Source of the DNA: an uncultured bacterium
Lineage (GTDB): Bacteria > Bacillota > Clostridia > Lachnospirales > Lachnospiraceae
Direction of reading: 5' to 3'
Length of the DNA: 64,000 nt
Assembly (NCBI GenBank): GCA_905215405.1
Contig: CAJMQE010000010.1
Span: forward strand, 1 to 64,000
Every line of letters starts with the position of its first letter. The first letter of the stretch is position 1. The notes below the pieces were generated by a model, which searched no databases, had not been told where the DNA came from, and saw nothing but the letters and a program-made list of their open reading frames with translations. The translations under genes and the position numbers were made by a program. Of the stretch, positions 16,798 to 24,304 are shown one piece after another.

Positions 16798-17985
16798 GTT
16801 CTGTCTATTTCGATTGCGATAGGCTCGCTGTGATACAGCATTTGCACATTCGTGGCAACAATATTTTTTATTGCTCTTTGTGGATGTTACTGAGAAATAA
16901 TTATCACAGTAGGGGTTTTCACACAAGCGTAAGAGCTGCAGGTCAGGACGCATATAGAAAATGGAGAAATACAATGCAGATAATAAATCAGGAATATGCC
17001 AACTGCCACGTGCACTCTTGGCGTCATATACCGGACGTATATTTGAAAGCGAGTATTCAATCTCATCTTTGATTGTAATTTGAGCGGCTTCAATTAGGCG
17101 CTGTTTTAGATCAGGAAATTTGGTTTGCAAATTTAAATCAGATTCATATTCGAAGGTAAGCCTTTGCATCATGTTGAGTGAGCCTGTATTTACGGACATC
17201 AAGCGAGAGTTCTCTAAATGACAATACAGTTCGATTAACCTTCTATGTTCTGTATCACAATCAAAGATTGATGCCAACATGTTTCTAAGATATGGAGCAA
17301 GGTCAGATACTTCATATTGTTGATCGAAAGTATCATCAACTGCCAGGTCAAAATATCCTGATTCATTCATGCTATCTGGAACATGCGCGTATGGAACTGA
17401 GTATTCCTCTTCAACCATGTAGTCAGGAGGTGTGTTAAGAACAGAAAGGTCCGTTTTCTCAAGCCTGTCCCGGAGAAAATGCTTACAGGTAGCATATTCA
17501 TAACCACCACTGTTTTTTATTGTTATTTGTTTGTTAAGTTGCAGCTTTGTAGTGTCTTTGTATAAACGATTGCAATCAGGTTCATCCTTTTGCAGCTCCT
17601 GAATCAGTTGTAATAAAGTGTGAATTCTGACAATGATTCCAAAAATGTCATTATACGAGAAGGTTTCAAATTCCGTATTGGAAATAGGTATGAAGAAACC
17701 GTATTTTTGAAAAAAGGAGTTAATCTTATCAAACTCATTGAGCTTTAGAGAAAACAATTCTGTAAGGACATTGCTGTTTGAGTCCTGCACAGGAAATAAA
17801 CCTGATGAAACTTTGTAATTAAAAGTTTGTATCTTTTCGGTGCTTCTGATACGTAGGGTTTTGATTTCTCCGCCAGCTTTGTCATGTGTTATATCAATCC
17901 TGGTTTCGGCTTTAGCGTTGTCGAAAGAGAACAGGTTGCCGCTACTTGCCAATATGTCATCTGTGTATGCTGATTTGTTACCCAT
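16795..17985 (-). CDS. DUF6076/CGNR-like zinc-finger protein
   Basis: 396-aa protein. The last 45 residues (CENPYCDNYF...KYCCHECANAVSQRAYRNRN) form a CGNR-type treble-clef zinc finger that should bind nucleic acid. The preceding 340 residues are mixed alpha/beta without a motif I recognise; the architecture recalls what is annotated as DUF6076 in Lachnospiraceae, recalled rather than checked. GAGGTGAT precedes ATG 17985. It is alone on the minus strand, facing the DUF262 unit. A transcription factor or defence effector are both possible. Confidence 0.55.
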   Translation of the reverse strand: MGNKSAYTDDILASSGNLFSFDNAKAETRIDITHDKAGGEIKTLRIRSTEKIQTFNYKVSSGLFPVQDSNSNVLTELFSLKLNEFDKINSFFQKYGFFIPISNTEFETFSYNDIFGIIVRIHTLLQLIQELQKDEPDCNRLYKDTTKLQLNKQITIKNSGGYEYATCKHFLRDRLEKTDLSVLNTPPDYMVEEEYSVPYAHVPDSMNESGYFDLAVDDTFDQQYEVSDLAPYLRNMLASIFDCDTEHRRLIELYCHLENSRLMSVNTGSLNMMQRLTFEYESDLNLQTKFPDLKQRLIEAAQITIKDEIEYSLSNIRPVYDAKSARGSWHIPDLLSALYFSIFYMRPDLQLLRLCENPYCDNYFSVTSTKSNKKYCCHECANAVSQRAYRNRNRQN

Positions 17986-18211
17986 ATAATCACCTCGAAA
18001 TTGTTATATAAATAGATTATATCATATGTAAAAAGATTTGCATATAAAACATAATTAAAGAAGTAATAGACGATAAATTTAATGACTACCTAATAATAGA
18101 TAACGTAATACGAGTATTAAAAACAATATAAAAGTAATATATAAAATGGATTTTGCATATTACGGTATGCGCAATTAAACTATAATTAGAAAATTCGAAG
18201 GAGGAAGTAGA

Positions 18212-18391
18212 ATGAATAACTTAATTCCAATCTGCTGTCAGGAAAAATGTCCATTAGGAAAGAGATGCTGTTTTGGCGAGGTGTACGCTGAGTCATTAGC
18301 AAGTGGTCCTATTAGGGAGAGACATAAATGTGAGTATCACAAGATAACCGGAAAAAAGTTTGTTGATACAGAAACAAGACAGTCCGCATAA
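18212..18391 (+). CDS. small cysteine-rich protein
   Basis: 59-aa protein (MNNLIPICCQEKCPLGKRCC, then ERHKCEYHKITG) with two CC pairs and two more Cys, probably a zinc or iron-sulfur microprotein. GGAGGAAG precedes ATG 18212 and TATAAT lies at 18181-18186. A large terminator follows. The 226 nt before it (17986-18211) hold only AT-rich promoter sequence. Function unknown. Confidence 0.6.
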   Translation: MNNLIPICCQEKCPLGKRCCFGEVYAESLASGPIRERHKCEYHKITGKKFVDTETRQSA

Positions 18392-18412
18392 CTAAATATC
18401 TCGACTCATGAA

Positions 18413-18508
18413 GGACGCCTCTCAGAAGCGCGTGGATCATAGCAAATTGTAAGGTTTGAAATCCAACCTTATATAAGACTATGCACGCGTTCCTGGGAGG
18501 CGTTCTTT
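18413..18508 (+). terminator. very long terminator with nested hairpin
   Basis: An almost continuous stem of about 25 bp joins 18413-18442 to 18477-18505 (GGACGCCTC with GAGGCGTTC, then GCGCGT with ACGCGT). It encloses AAGGTT...AACCTT (18451-18470) and ends in TTCTTTATTTT. It closes the cysteine-protein unit and is the last signal before the prophage replication genes. Confidence 0.85.
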
Positions 18509-18598
18509 ATTTTACCTGTTACCCATCATCCTTATGACGAAATATCCGGATTGACGTGGCGACAAAATATTTTTGAAAAAATGTAAAAAACTTTTGGA

Positions 18599-18621
18599 AC
18601 CGGAAATTAGGCTTCCGGTTT
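18599..18621 (+). promoter_or_regulatory. leader hairpin before the HTH gene
   Basis: AACCGGAA (18599-18606) pairs perfectly with TTCCGGTT (18614-18621). It could be an operator or a 5'-UTR hairpin of the first phage transcript. Confidence 0.4.
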
Positions 18622-18674
18622 GCGAAGTATCTTTATTGCAACGAAACGGCAAGACCAGAAAGGAGGGAAAGCAC

Positions 18675-19007
18675 ATGAGCAAGCGTACACCAAAAGCTGA
18701 GCGTCAGCAAATGTTATATGAAATTGTTCGCCAGCGTGGACATGTTACAAGTGAATATTTATCTAGCGAGCTGCATGTATCAGAGCGCACCATTCGCAGT
18801 GATGTGATGGAGCTCATGTGTCAGTACCCGATCGAAATGGTCCAAGGAAATGGTGGAGGCGTGAGACTGCAGGAAGGCATCTCACCATTAAAGCTGGCTC
18901 ATTCGCCAGAAGAAATCGCTGTTTTGAATAAATACAAGCAGTTAGCTGATTGCCCAGAGGACTTGGTCATCTTCGAGCAGATGATCAGAAAATGCTGCTT
19001 TTCGTAA
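18675..19007 (+). CDS. DeoR-type HTH regulator, probably prophage early regulator
   Basis: 110-aa protein. Residues about 5-60 (AERQQMLYEIVRQRGHVTSEYLSSELHVSERTIRSDVMEL) form a DeoR/HTH_11 winged helix, but no sugar-sensor domain follows. ATG 18675 follows AGGAGGGAAAGC; the longer frame from 18573 runs through the leader hairpin. First gene of the phage replication operon, so it probably controls early expression. It is too short for a CI-like repressor. Confidence 0.7.
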   Translation: MSKRTPKAERQQMLYEIVRQRGHVTSEYLSSELHVSERTIRSDVMELMCQYPIEMVQGNGGGVRLQEGISPLKLAHSPEEIAVLNKYKQLADCPEDLVIFEQMIRKCCFS

Positions 19008-19037
19008 CTATTAACCCAGCACTGAAAGGATACAAAT

Positions 19038-19376
19038 ATGAAGTTAGTTTATATCGCAAGCCGCGTTCGTGGCGATGTGAAACACAATTTAAAACTCACC
19101 AATGATTATTGCTTATATGCAATTACAGAAAATGTAGCTCCTGTGGTTCCCCAGTTAATGCTTTGCGGGGTACTCGATGATAATGAGCCTGAGCAGAGAA
19201 AAGAAGGAATGAAAATTGGAAAAGCACTTCTTGCTAAGTGTGATGAGGTGTGGATTTTCATTGATGAGAGAGGCATTAGTGAAGGAATGCAGGGTGAAGT
19301 AAACCTGGCATTAGAACTTGGTATCCCGGTGGTACCAATGCATGTAGAGCAGATATTTAAAGATATGGAGGATTAG
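19038..19376 (+). CDS. DUF4406/DUF7768-like nucleoside deoxyribosyltransferase-fold protein
   Basis: 112-aa Rossmann-like protein (LVYIASRVRGD at the N-terminus, CDEVWIFIDERGISEGMQGEVNLALELGIPV) with the pattern of the nucleoside 2-deoxyribosyltransferase superfamily. Such phage proteins may act on nucleotides or nucleotide signals. Second gene of the replication operon. Confidence 0.65.
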   Translation: MKLVYIASRVRGDVKHNLKLTNDYCLYAITENVAPVVPQLMLCGVLDDNEPEQRKEGMKIGKALLAKCDEVWIFIDERGISEGMQGEVNLALELGIPVVPMHVEQIFKDMED

Positions 19377-19381
19377 ATATT

Positions 19382-19756
19382 ATGACGATTTTAAATGCTT
19401 TAGATGAGATCGCTTCTCTTAAAGAAGCAGAGGCAAAAGCCTATCGCAACCTCGCAAAAGTTGTATCGGGTGTTGCTGAAAAAACAAAAGGTATTCCTGC
19501 AGCAGAAGCACTTGCTGAAGAGAAAGAACCTAAAGAAGAACCAAAGAAAGCAACAAATAACAAAGAAGCAAAGAAGGAAGAACCTATTGCTTCAGTAACA
19601 ATTGAACAGGTACGTGCAGTACTTGCAGAGAAGTCACAGGCAGGACTTACCAGTAAAGTGAAAGAACTGCTGGAGTCCTTTGGAGCAAATAAATTATCAG
19701 CAGTAAAGCCAGAAGATTATGAAGCACTACTGGCAGCAGCTAAGGAATTGAAATAG
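19382..19756 (+). CDS. phage replication-operon protein of unknown function
   Basis: 124-aa protein with an N-terminal helix (residues 1-35), a Lys/Glu-rich low-complexity linker (about 40-70) and a C-terminal helical domain (VTIEQVRAVLAEKSQAGLTS, then AVKPEDYEALLAAAKEL) that resembles short rho-N/LEM-like nucleic-acid binding folds. It is regularly seen ahead of DUF2800 genes in clostridial phages. Function unknown. Confidence 0.6.
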   Translation: MTILNALDEIASLKEAEAKAYRNLAKVVSGVAEKTKGIPAAEALAEEKEPKEEPKKATNNKEAKKEEPIASVTIEQVRAVLAEKSQAGLTSKVKELLESFGANKLSAVKPEDYEALLAAAKELK

Positions 19757-19768
19757 GAGGAAGTTAAG

Positions 19769-20125
19769 ATGGAAGAAATTACAAGAGGAAGCATTATTTT
19801 TGTGGAAAATCCACTTCAGGAAAATCATGGTCACGTGTGTGCGGGGAACCATCCAGCAGTTGTTATTCAGAATAATCTGGGTAATGAACATAGCAGCAAT
19901 TTGATTATTGCTTATGTGACATCACAGTTAAAACGCATGGAGATGAAAACACATGTGGTATTGCAGTGGTATTCAGGTCTTAAAAAGGTATCGATGGTGC
20001 AGACAGAACAGCTTGCTACCATTTCAAGAGATACAGATGTATTAGCTGTAGTTGATCATTTAACAGAGGAAGATATGAAGCGTGTGGATAAGGCGCTTTT
20101 AGCTTCACTGGGATTGGAGGATTAA
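19769..20125 (+). CDS. MazF/PemK-family protein without antitoxin
   Basis: 118-aa protein with the MazF/PemK barrel pattern (ITRGSIIFVENPL, HPAVVIQNN, LIIAYVTSQ). MazF toxins cut mRNA at short motifs. No antitoxin-sized gene with a matching binding motif lies next to it; neighbours are replication proteins at 12 nt and 1 nt spacing. It may be a phage-adapted RNase regulating transcripts, or an inactive fold. Confidence 0.75.
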   Translation: MEEITRGSIIFVENPLQENHGHVCAGNHPAVVIQNNLGNEHSSNLIIAYVTSQLKRMEMKTHVVLQWYSGLKKVSMVQTEQLATISRDTDVLAVVDHLTEEDMKRVDKALLASLGLED

Positions 20126-20126
20126 T

Positions 20127-21266
20127 ATGCCACCAGAGGTACACAGTGTCTTAGGTGCCTCGGCTGCTGACAGATGGATGAATTGCACTCCATCTGCTCA
20201 GCTTACTGCCGGGATGCAAGACGAAGGTAGCAGCTTTGCTGCAGAGGGAACCACCGCACATGCTCTTTGTGAATGGAAGGTTCGTAAAGCATTAAAAATG
20301 AGAGCTGGTCGCAGACCTACCAGTGATTACTGGACTGATGAAATGGAGGAAACCACAGATGATTATCGTGATTTCATTATGGATTTAGTAGGACAGGCCA
20401 GACAGAACTGTAAGGATCCAGTAACCCTTATTGAGCAGCATTTAGATTTCAGTTGTTACGTCCCAGATGGTTTTGGAACTGGTGACTTCTTATTAGTAGC
20501 TGATAAAGAATTAAATGTAGTGGATTTTAAGTATGGAAGAGGCGTCGCAGTTTACGCTGACCATAATCCGCAGATGATGCTATATGCATTAGGAGCCCTT
20601 CAGTTATTCGATTGTCTGTATGACATCGAGAATGTAACCATGACAATCTATCAGCCGCGTCTCCAGAGCATTAGCTCCTGGACGATTACCGCAGAGGAAT
20701 TGTATCAGTGGGCGGATGAAGTATTAAAGCCAAAGGCAGAGTTAGCTGCAAAGGGAGAAGGAGAATTCGTGTCCGGTTCCTGGTGCCGCTTCTGCAAGGC
20801 AAAGAACACTTGCAGGGCCAGAGCAGAATCCTTCTTGGAACTTGCCAAGATGGAATTCCAGCCACCAGCACTTTTATCTGATGAGGAAGTTGCAGAGGTT
20901 ATGGAAAAGGCTGATGAGCTGTTCAAGTGGTGCAGCGATGTTATGGTGTATGCATCTGCTGAGGCTATTGAAAATGGTAAGCACTGGGATGGATATAAGC
21001 TGGTGGAGGGCAGATCAAATCGCAAATTCACGAGTGAAAAATCTGTTGAAGATGCTGCGAAGGCCGCAGGCTATGCAGACATTTATAACAAGACCTTAAT
21101 CACCCTGACCGCTTTTGAAAAGCTCATGGGTAAGGATATCTTCCAGGAGGTACTTGGTAAATATGTTACGAAGCCCGTTGGAAAATTAACACTCGTTCCG
21201 GTGAGTGATAAAAGACCGGAAGTATCAGTAAACACAATAAACGATGAATTTCAGGAGGAAAATTAA
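20127..21266 (+). CDS. DUF2800 Cas4/PD-(D/E)XK-like nuclease
   Basis: 379-aa phage recombination/replication nuclease. HSVLGASAADRWMNCTPSAQ is the typical DUF2800 start. The nuclease core lies around VVDFKYGRG and HNPQMMLYALGAL, and a Cys set (WCRFCKAKNTCRARAE) together with the N-terminal Cys can hold a Cas4-like iron-sulfur cluster. Paired with the DUF2815 gene 2 nt downstream, an arrangement typical of Firmicute phages. Confidence 0.87.
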   Translation: MPPEVHSVLGASAADRWMNCTPSAQLTAGMQDEGSSFAAEGTTAHALCEWKVRKALKMRAGRRPTSDYWTDEMEETTDDYRDFIMDLVGQARQNCKDPVTLIEQHLDFSCYVPDGFGTGDFLLVADKELNVVDFKYGRGVAVYADHNPQMMLYALGALQLFDCLYDIENVTMTIYQPRLQSISSWTITAEELYQWADEVLKPKAELAAKGEGEFVSGSWCRFCKAKNTCRARAESFLELAKMEFQPPALLSDEEVAEVMEKADELFKWCSDVMVYASAEAIENGKHWDGYKLVEGRSNRKFTSEKSVEDAAKAAGYADIYNKTLITLTAFEKLMGKDIFQEVLGKYVTKPVGKLTLVPVSDKRPEVSVNTINDEFQEEN

Positions 21267-21268
21267 TT

Positions 21269-21817
21269 ATGGCAAAGATCATGAATGGTAACAGAGTAGT
21301 AACTAATGAAGTAAGACTTTCATACGCAAATGTATGGAATCCAAAGAGCATCAATGGTAGCGATGAGAAGTACAGCGTATCACTGATTATTCCAAAATCA
21401 GACACAGAGACAGTGGATCTTATCAATAAGGCAATCGATCAGGCAATCAACGATGGAATTTCTAAGTTTGGTGGTAAGAAACCAAACAAGGGTGCGTTGA
21501 AGCTGCCTTTGAGAGACGGCGATGTCGAGAAGGATGATGAGGCATATGCAGACTCTTATTTCATTAACTGTAACAGTAAAACAGCACCTCAGATTGTTGG
21601 CCTTGATAGACTGCCAATCACTGATGAGACAGAAGTGTATTCTGGCTGCTATGGCAAGGTAAGCATTAACTTCTATGCCTTCAACACAAATGGTAACAAA
21701 GGTATCGCTTGCGGCCTTGGTAATATCCAGAAAACAAAAGATGGTGAGAGTCTTGGCGGTGGCAGAGTATCTGCAGCAGATGACTTTGGCGAAGCAGACA
21801 ACGAGTTCTTAGACTAA
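21269..21817 (+). CDS. DUF2815 ssDNA-binding protein
   Basis: 182-aa OB-fold single-stranded-DNA-binding protein (LSYANVWNPKSING, YSVSLIIPKSD, VYSGCYGKVSINFYAF) with the acidic C-terminal tail (DDFGEADNEFLD) typical of SSB-type proteins that recruit partners. It coats ssDNA during phage replication. AGGAGGAAAA precedes the ATG. Followed by an 85-nt gap before the polymerase. Confidence 0.87.
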   Translation: MAKIMNGNRVVTNEVRLSYANVWNPKSINGSDEKYSVSLIIPKSDTETVDLINKAIDQAINDGISKFGGKKPNKGALKLPLRDGDVEKDDEAYADSYFINCNSKTAPQIVGLDRLPITDETEVYSGCYGKVSINFYAFNTNGNKGIACGLGNIQKTKDGESLGGGRVSAADDFGEADNEFLD

Positions 21818-21902
21818 CAATTGAATGATGCAGGAAGCCTGGGAGGAGTAATCCTCCTGGGCGTTTCCAATCAACCACTTAATTACAAGAAAGGTGATTC
21901 TT

Positions 21903-23837
21903 ATGAAACAAATTAATATTGATATAGAAACATTTAGTAGAGCAGACCTTACAAAGTCGGGAGTTTACAAATACGTAGACGATTCCGGCTTTGAAGTGCT
22001 GCTCTTTGGTTATTCAATTGATATGGGACCAGTTACAACAATTGATCTCGCCAGTGGTGAGAAGCTGCCGGTGGATGTAGTTGCAGCATTAACAGACGAT
22101 TCCATTTTGAAATATGCGTTTAATGCTCAGTTTGAGCGTGTGTGTTTATCAAAATTCTTAGGCGTTTATCTTACACCGGACAGTTGGAGATGTACGATGG
22201 TGGCTTCTTTGTATTTAGGCCTGCCGGGTTCTCTTACAGCAGTCGGTCAGGTACTTGGCTTGGAGAAGCAGAAGCTGGAGGCTGGTAAGGATTTAATCAA
22301 ATACTTCTCGATTCCCTGTAAGGCGACAAAGGTAAATGGAGGCAGAACCAGAAACCTTCCAGAACACGATATGGATAAATGGAATTTATATAAATCCTAT
22401 AATACACGCGACGTAGAAACAGAGATGGAAATTTTTAATAGAGTGAATCGTTTCCCGGTACCAGCAGATGTCTGGGAACAGTATGCACTTGATCAGCGTA
22501 TCAACGATTTAGGAATTGAAGTGGACATGACATTGGTAAAGCAGGCCATTGCCTGTGATGAAGAAACCAGGAGTAAATATTTAAAGCGTGCCCAGGATAT
22601 TACAGGACTCGAAAATCCAAACTCTCCAATCCAGCTTAAAGAATGGTTGCAGTCGCAGGGAATTGTGGTAGAGAGTCTTGCCAAAGCAGAGGTGGCAAAT
22701 CTTATGCAGGAAGCAACTGGTCTGCCACTGGAAGTATTACAACTTCGACAGTTACTTGCAAAATCCTCTGTGAAGAAATATGCAGCAATGGAAACCTGCT
22801 GTTGCAGCGGGGGCAGGGTACATGGTCTGCTTCAGTTCTATGGAGCCAATCGTACAGGACGCTGGGCTGGTCGCTTGGTGCAGGTACAGAATTTGCCCCA
22901 GAACCACATTTCTGATTTGAAGGTGGCCAGGGACCTGGTTAAGACTGGCTGCTTTGATTCCATTGAGCTTTTGTTTGATTCGGTACCGGATATTCTTTCA
23001 CAGTTGATTCGTACCGCATTTGTTCCGAAATCAGGCTGCAAGTTTATGGTAGCTGACTTTTCTGCAATTGAAGCCAGAGTGATTGCGTGGCTTGCTGGTG
23101 AGACTTGGCGTATGCAAGTTTTTAAGGAAAACGGAGATATTTACTGTGCATCAGCTTCACAGATGTTTGGTGTTCCAGTTGAAAAGCATGGTGTGAATGG
23201 GGAACTTAGACAAAAAGGCAAAATTGCGGAGCTCGCGTTAGGTTATGGCGGCGGAGAAGGTGCGATGAAAGCGATGGGAGCTATTGATCTTGGTATTCCG
23301 GAGGATGAAATCAAACCAATCGTAGATGCTTGGCGTCAGTCTAATCCTGCCATTGTGAAGCTCTGGTGGGACGTACACAAATGTGTGATTAAAGCGGTCA
23401 GGGATAGACAGCCGCAAAGCTATAAATGTTTGGAGTTTGTATATGAATCAGGAATTTTATTCATACGACTCCCAAGTGGAAGACGTTTAGCTTATGCGAA
23501 GCCAAGAATCTATCGTAATGATTATGACAGAGATGAAATTGAATATATGGGCGTTGATGCCACAAAGAAATGGGGCCCAATAAGTTCATACGGACCTAAA
23601 TTTGTGGAAAACATCATTCAGGCCATGAGCAGAGACATTCTTGCAGAAGCAATGAATCGACTGGATGTGACAGGCTACAAGATTGTAATGCATGTTCATG
23701 ATGAAGCAGTTATTGAAGCACCAATGGGGGCAGAACTTGACGAAGCGTGTCGAATTATGTCGATTACGCCAGAGTGGACGCCGGGACTTATCTTAAATGC
23801 TGCTGGGTATGAATGTGAGTTTTACCAGAAGGATTAG
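21903..23837 (+). CDS. phage family A DNA polymerase
   Basis: 644-aa PolA-type replicative polymerase. An N-terminal 3'-5' exonuclease domain opens with INIDIETFSRADL (DxE). Polymerase motif A is VADFSAIEARVIAWLAGE, motif B surrounds KGKIAELALGYGGG, and motif C is VMHVHDEAVIEAP. ATG 21903 follows AAAGGTGATTCTT; a GTG at 21894 lies inside that site. No 5'-nuclease domain, as usual for phage versions. Confidence 0.93.
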   Translation: MKQINIDIETFSRADLTKSGVYKYVDDSGFEVLLFGYSIDMGPVTTIDLASGEKLPVDVVAALTDDSILKYAFNAQFERVCLSKFLGVYLTPDSWRCTMVASLYLGLPGSLTAVGQVLGLEKQKLEAGKDLIKYFSIPCKATKVNGGRTRNLPEHDMDKWNLYKSYNTRDVETEMEIFNRVNRFPVPADVWEQYALDQRINDLGIEVDMTLVKQAIACDEETRSKYLKRAQDITGLENPNSPIQLKEWLQSQGIVVESLAKAEVANLMQEATGLPLEVLQLRQLLAKSSVKKYAAMETCCCSGGRVHGLLQFYGANRTGRWAGRLVQVQNLPQNHISDLKVARDLVKTGCFDSIELLFDSVPDILSQLIRTAFVPKSGCKFMVADFSAIEARVIAWLAGETWRMQVFKENGDIYCASASQMFGVPVEKHGVNGELRQKGKIAELALGYGGGEGAMKAMGAIDLGIPEDEIKPIVDAWRQSNPAIVKLWWDVHKCVIKAVRDRQPQSYKCLEFVYESGILFIRLPSGRRLAYAKPRIYRNDYDRDEIEYMGVDATKKWGPISSYGPKFVENIIQAMSRDILAEAMNRLDVTGYKIVMHVHDEAVIEAPMGAELDEACRIMSITPEWTPGLILNAAGYECEFYQKD

Positions 23838-23849
23838 GAGGTACGGGAA

Positions 23850-24122
23850 TTGAACGAAGCATATAGCAGATTAGCAAATGCAATTATAATCCAGGCAGTT
23901 AAGGATTATCAGGAGGCAAGAGAGAAAAGAAAAAAGCTGCTGGACGCGGAACCAGCAGTGTATGATGAAAAGCGTCACACGAAATGGGAGAATCATATGA
24001 TTCAGGTTAATGCAACGATTGATGACGTAGAACACTTCTTTTTATCAGGATTGTTTTCAATGTTAACAGATTTAGATGGAGAGGAACTGTTAGAAAAAGT
24101 CAAACAGATGGAGGTAGCCTAA
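23850..24122 (+). CDS. small helical phage replication-module protein
   Basis: 90-aa, almost wholly helical protein (VKDYQEAREKRKKLLDAEP, LLEKVKQMEVA). TTG 23850 is the start, 8 nt after AGGAGG. It ends overlapping the next ATG by one base. No family named. Confidence 0.6.
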   Translation: MNEAYSRLANAIIIQAVKDYQEAREKRKKLLDAEPAVYDEKRHTKWENHMIQVNATIDDVEHFFLSGLFSMLTDLDGEELLEKVKQMEVA

Positions 24123-24304
24123 TGGAACAGGAATTAATCAAGGAATTAAATATAATCAAAGCAAGAATCCCACAGCAAACCTATCGCACAATTATTGGTC
24201 AGATGCATGCCGGTGACTTAGGCGGTGCGACTGTGGGAGTGGAGAGATTAAAGAGAAGATTGGCAAGGGAGGATGGCAGAAATGAGAATCGCAATTGGAA
24301 ATAG
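24122..24304 (+). CDS. small hypothetical replication-module protein
   Basis: 60-aa protein (ELNIIKARIPQQTYRTIIGQ, GGATVGVERLKRRL). GATGGAGG precedes ATG 24122, which shares its A with the previous stop. Its last 23 nt overlap the primase/helicase gene, so it is translationally coupled. Unknown function. Confidence 0.6.
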   Translation: MEQELIKELNIIKARIPQQTYRTIIGQMHAGDLGGATVGVERLKRRLAREDGRNENRNWK

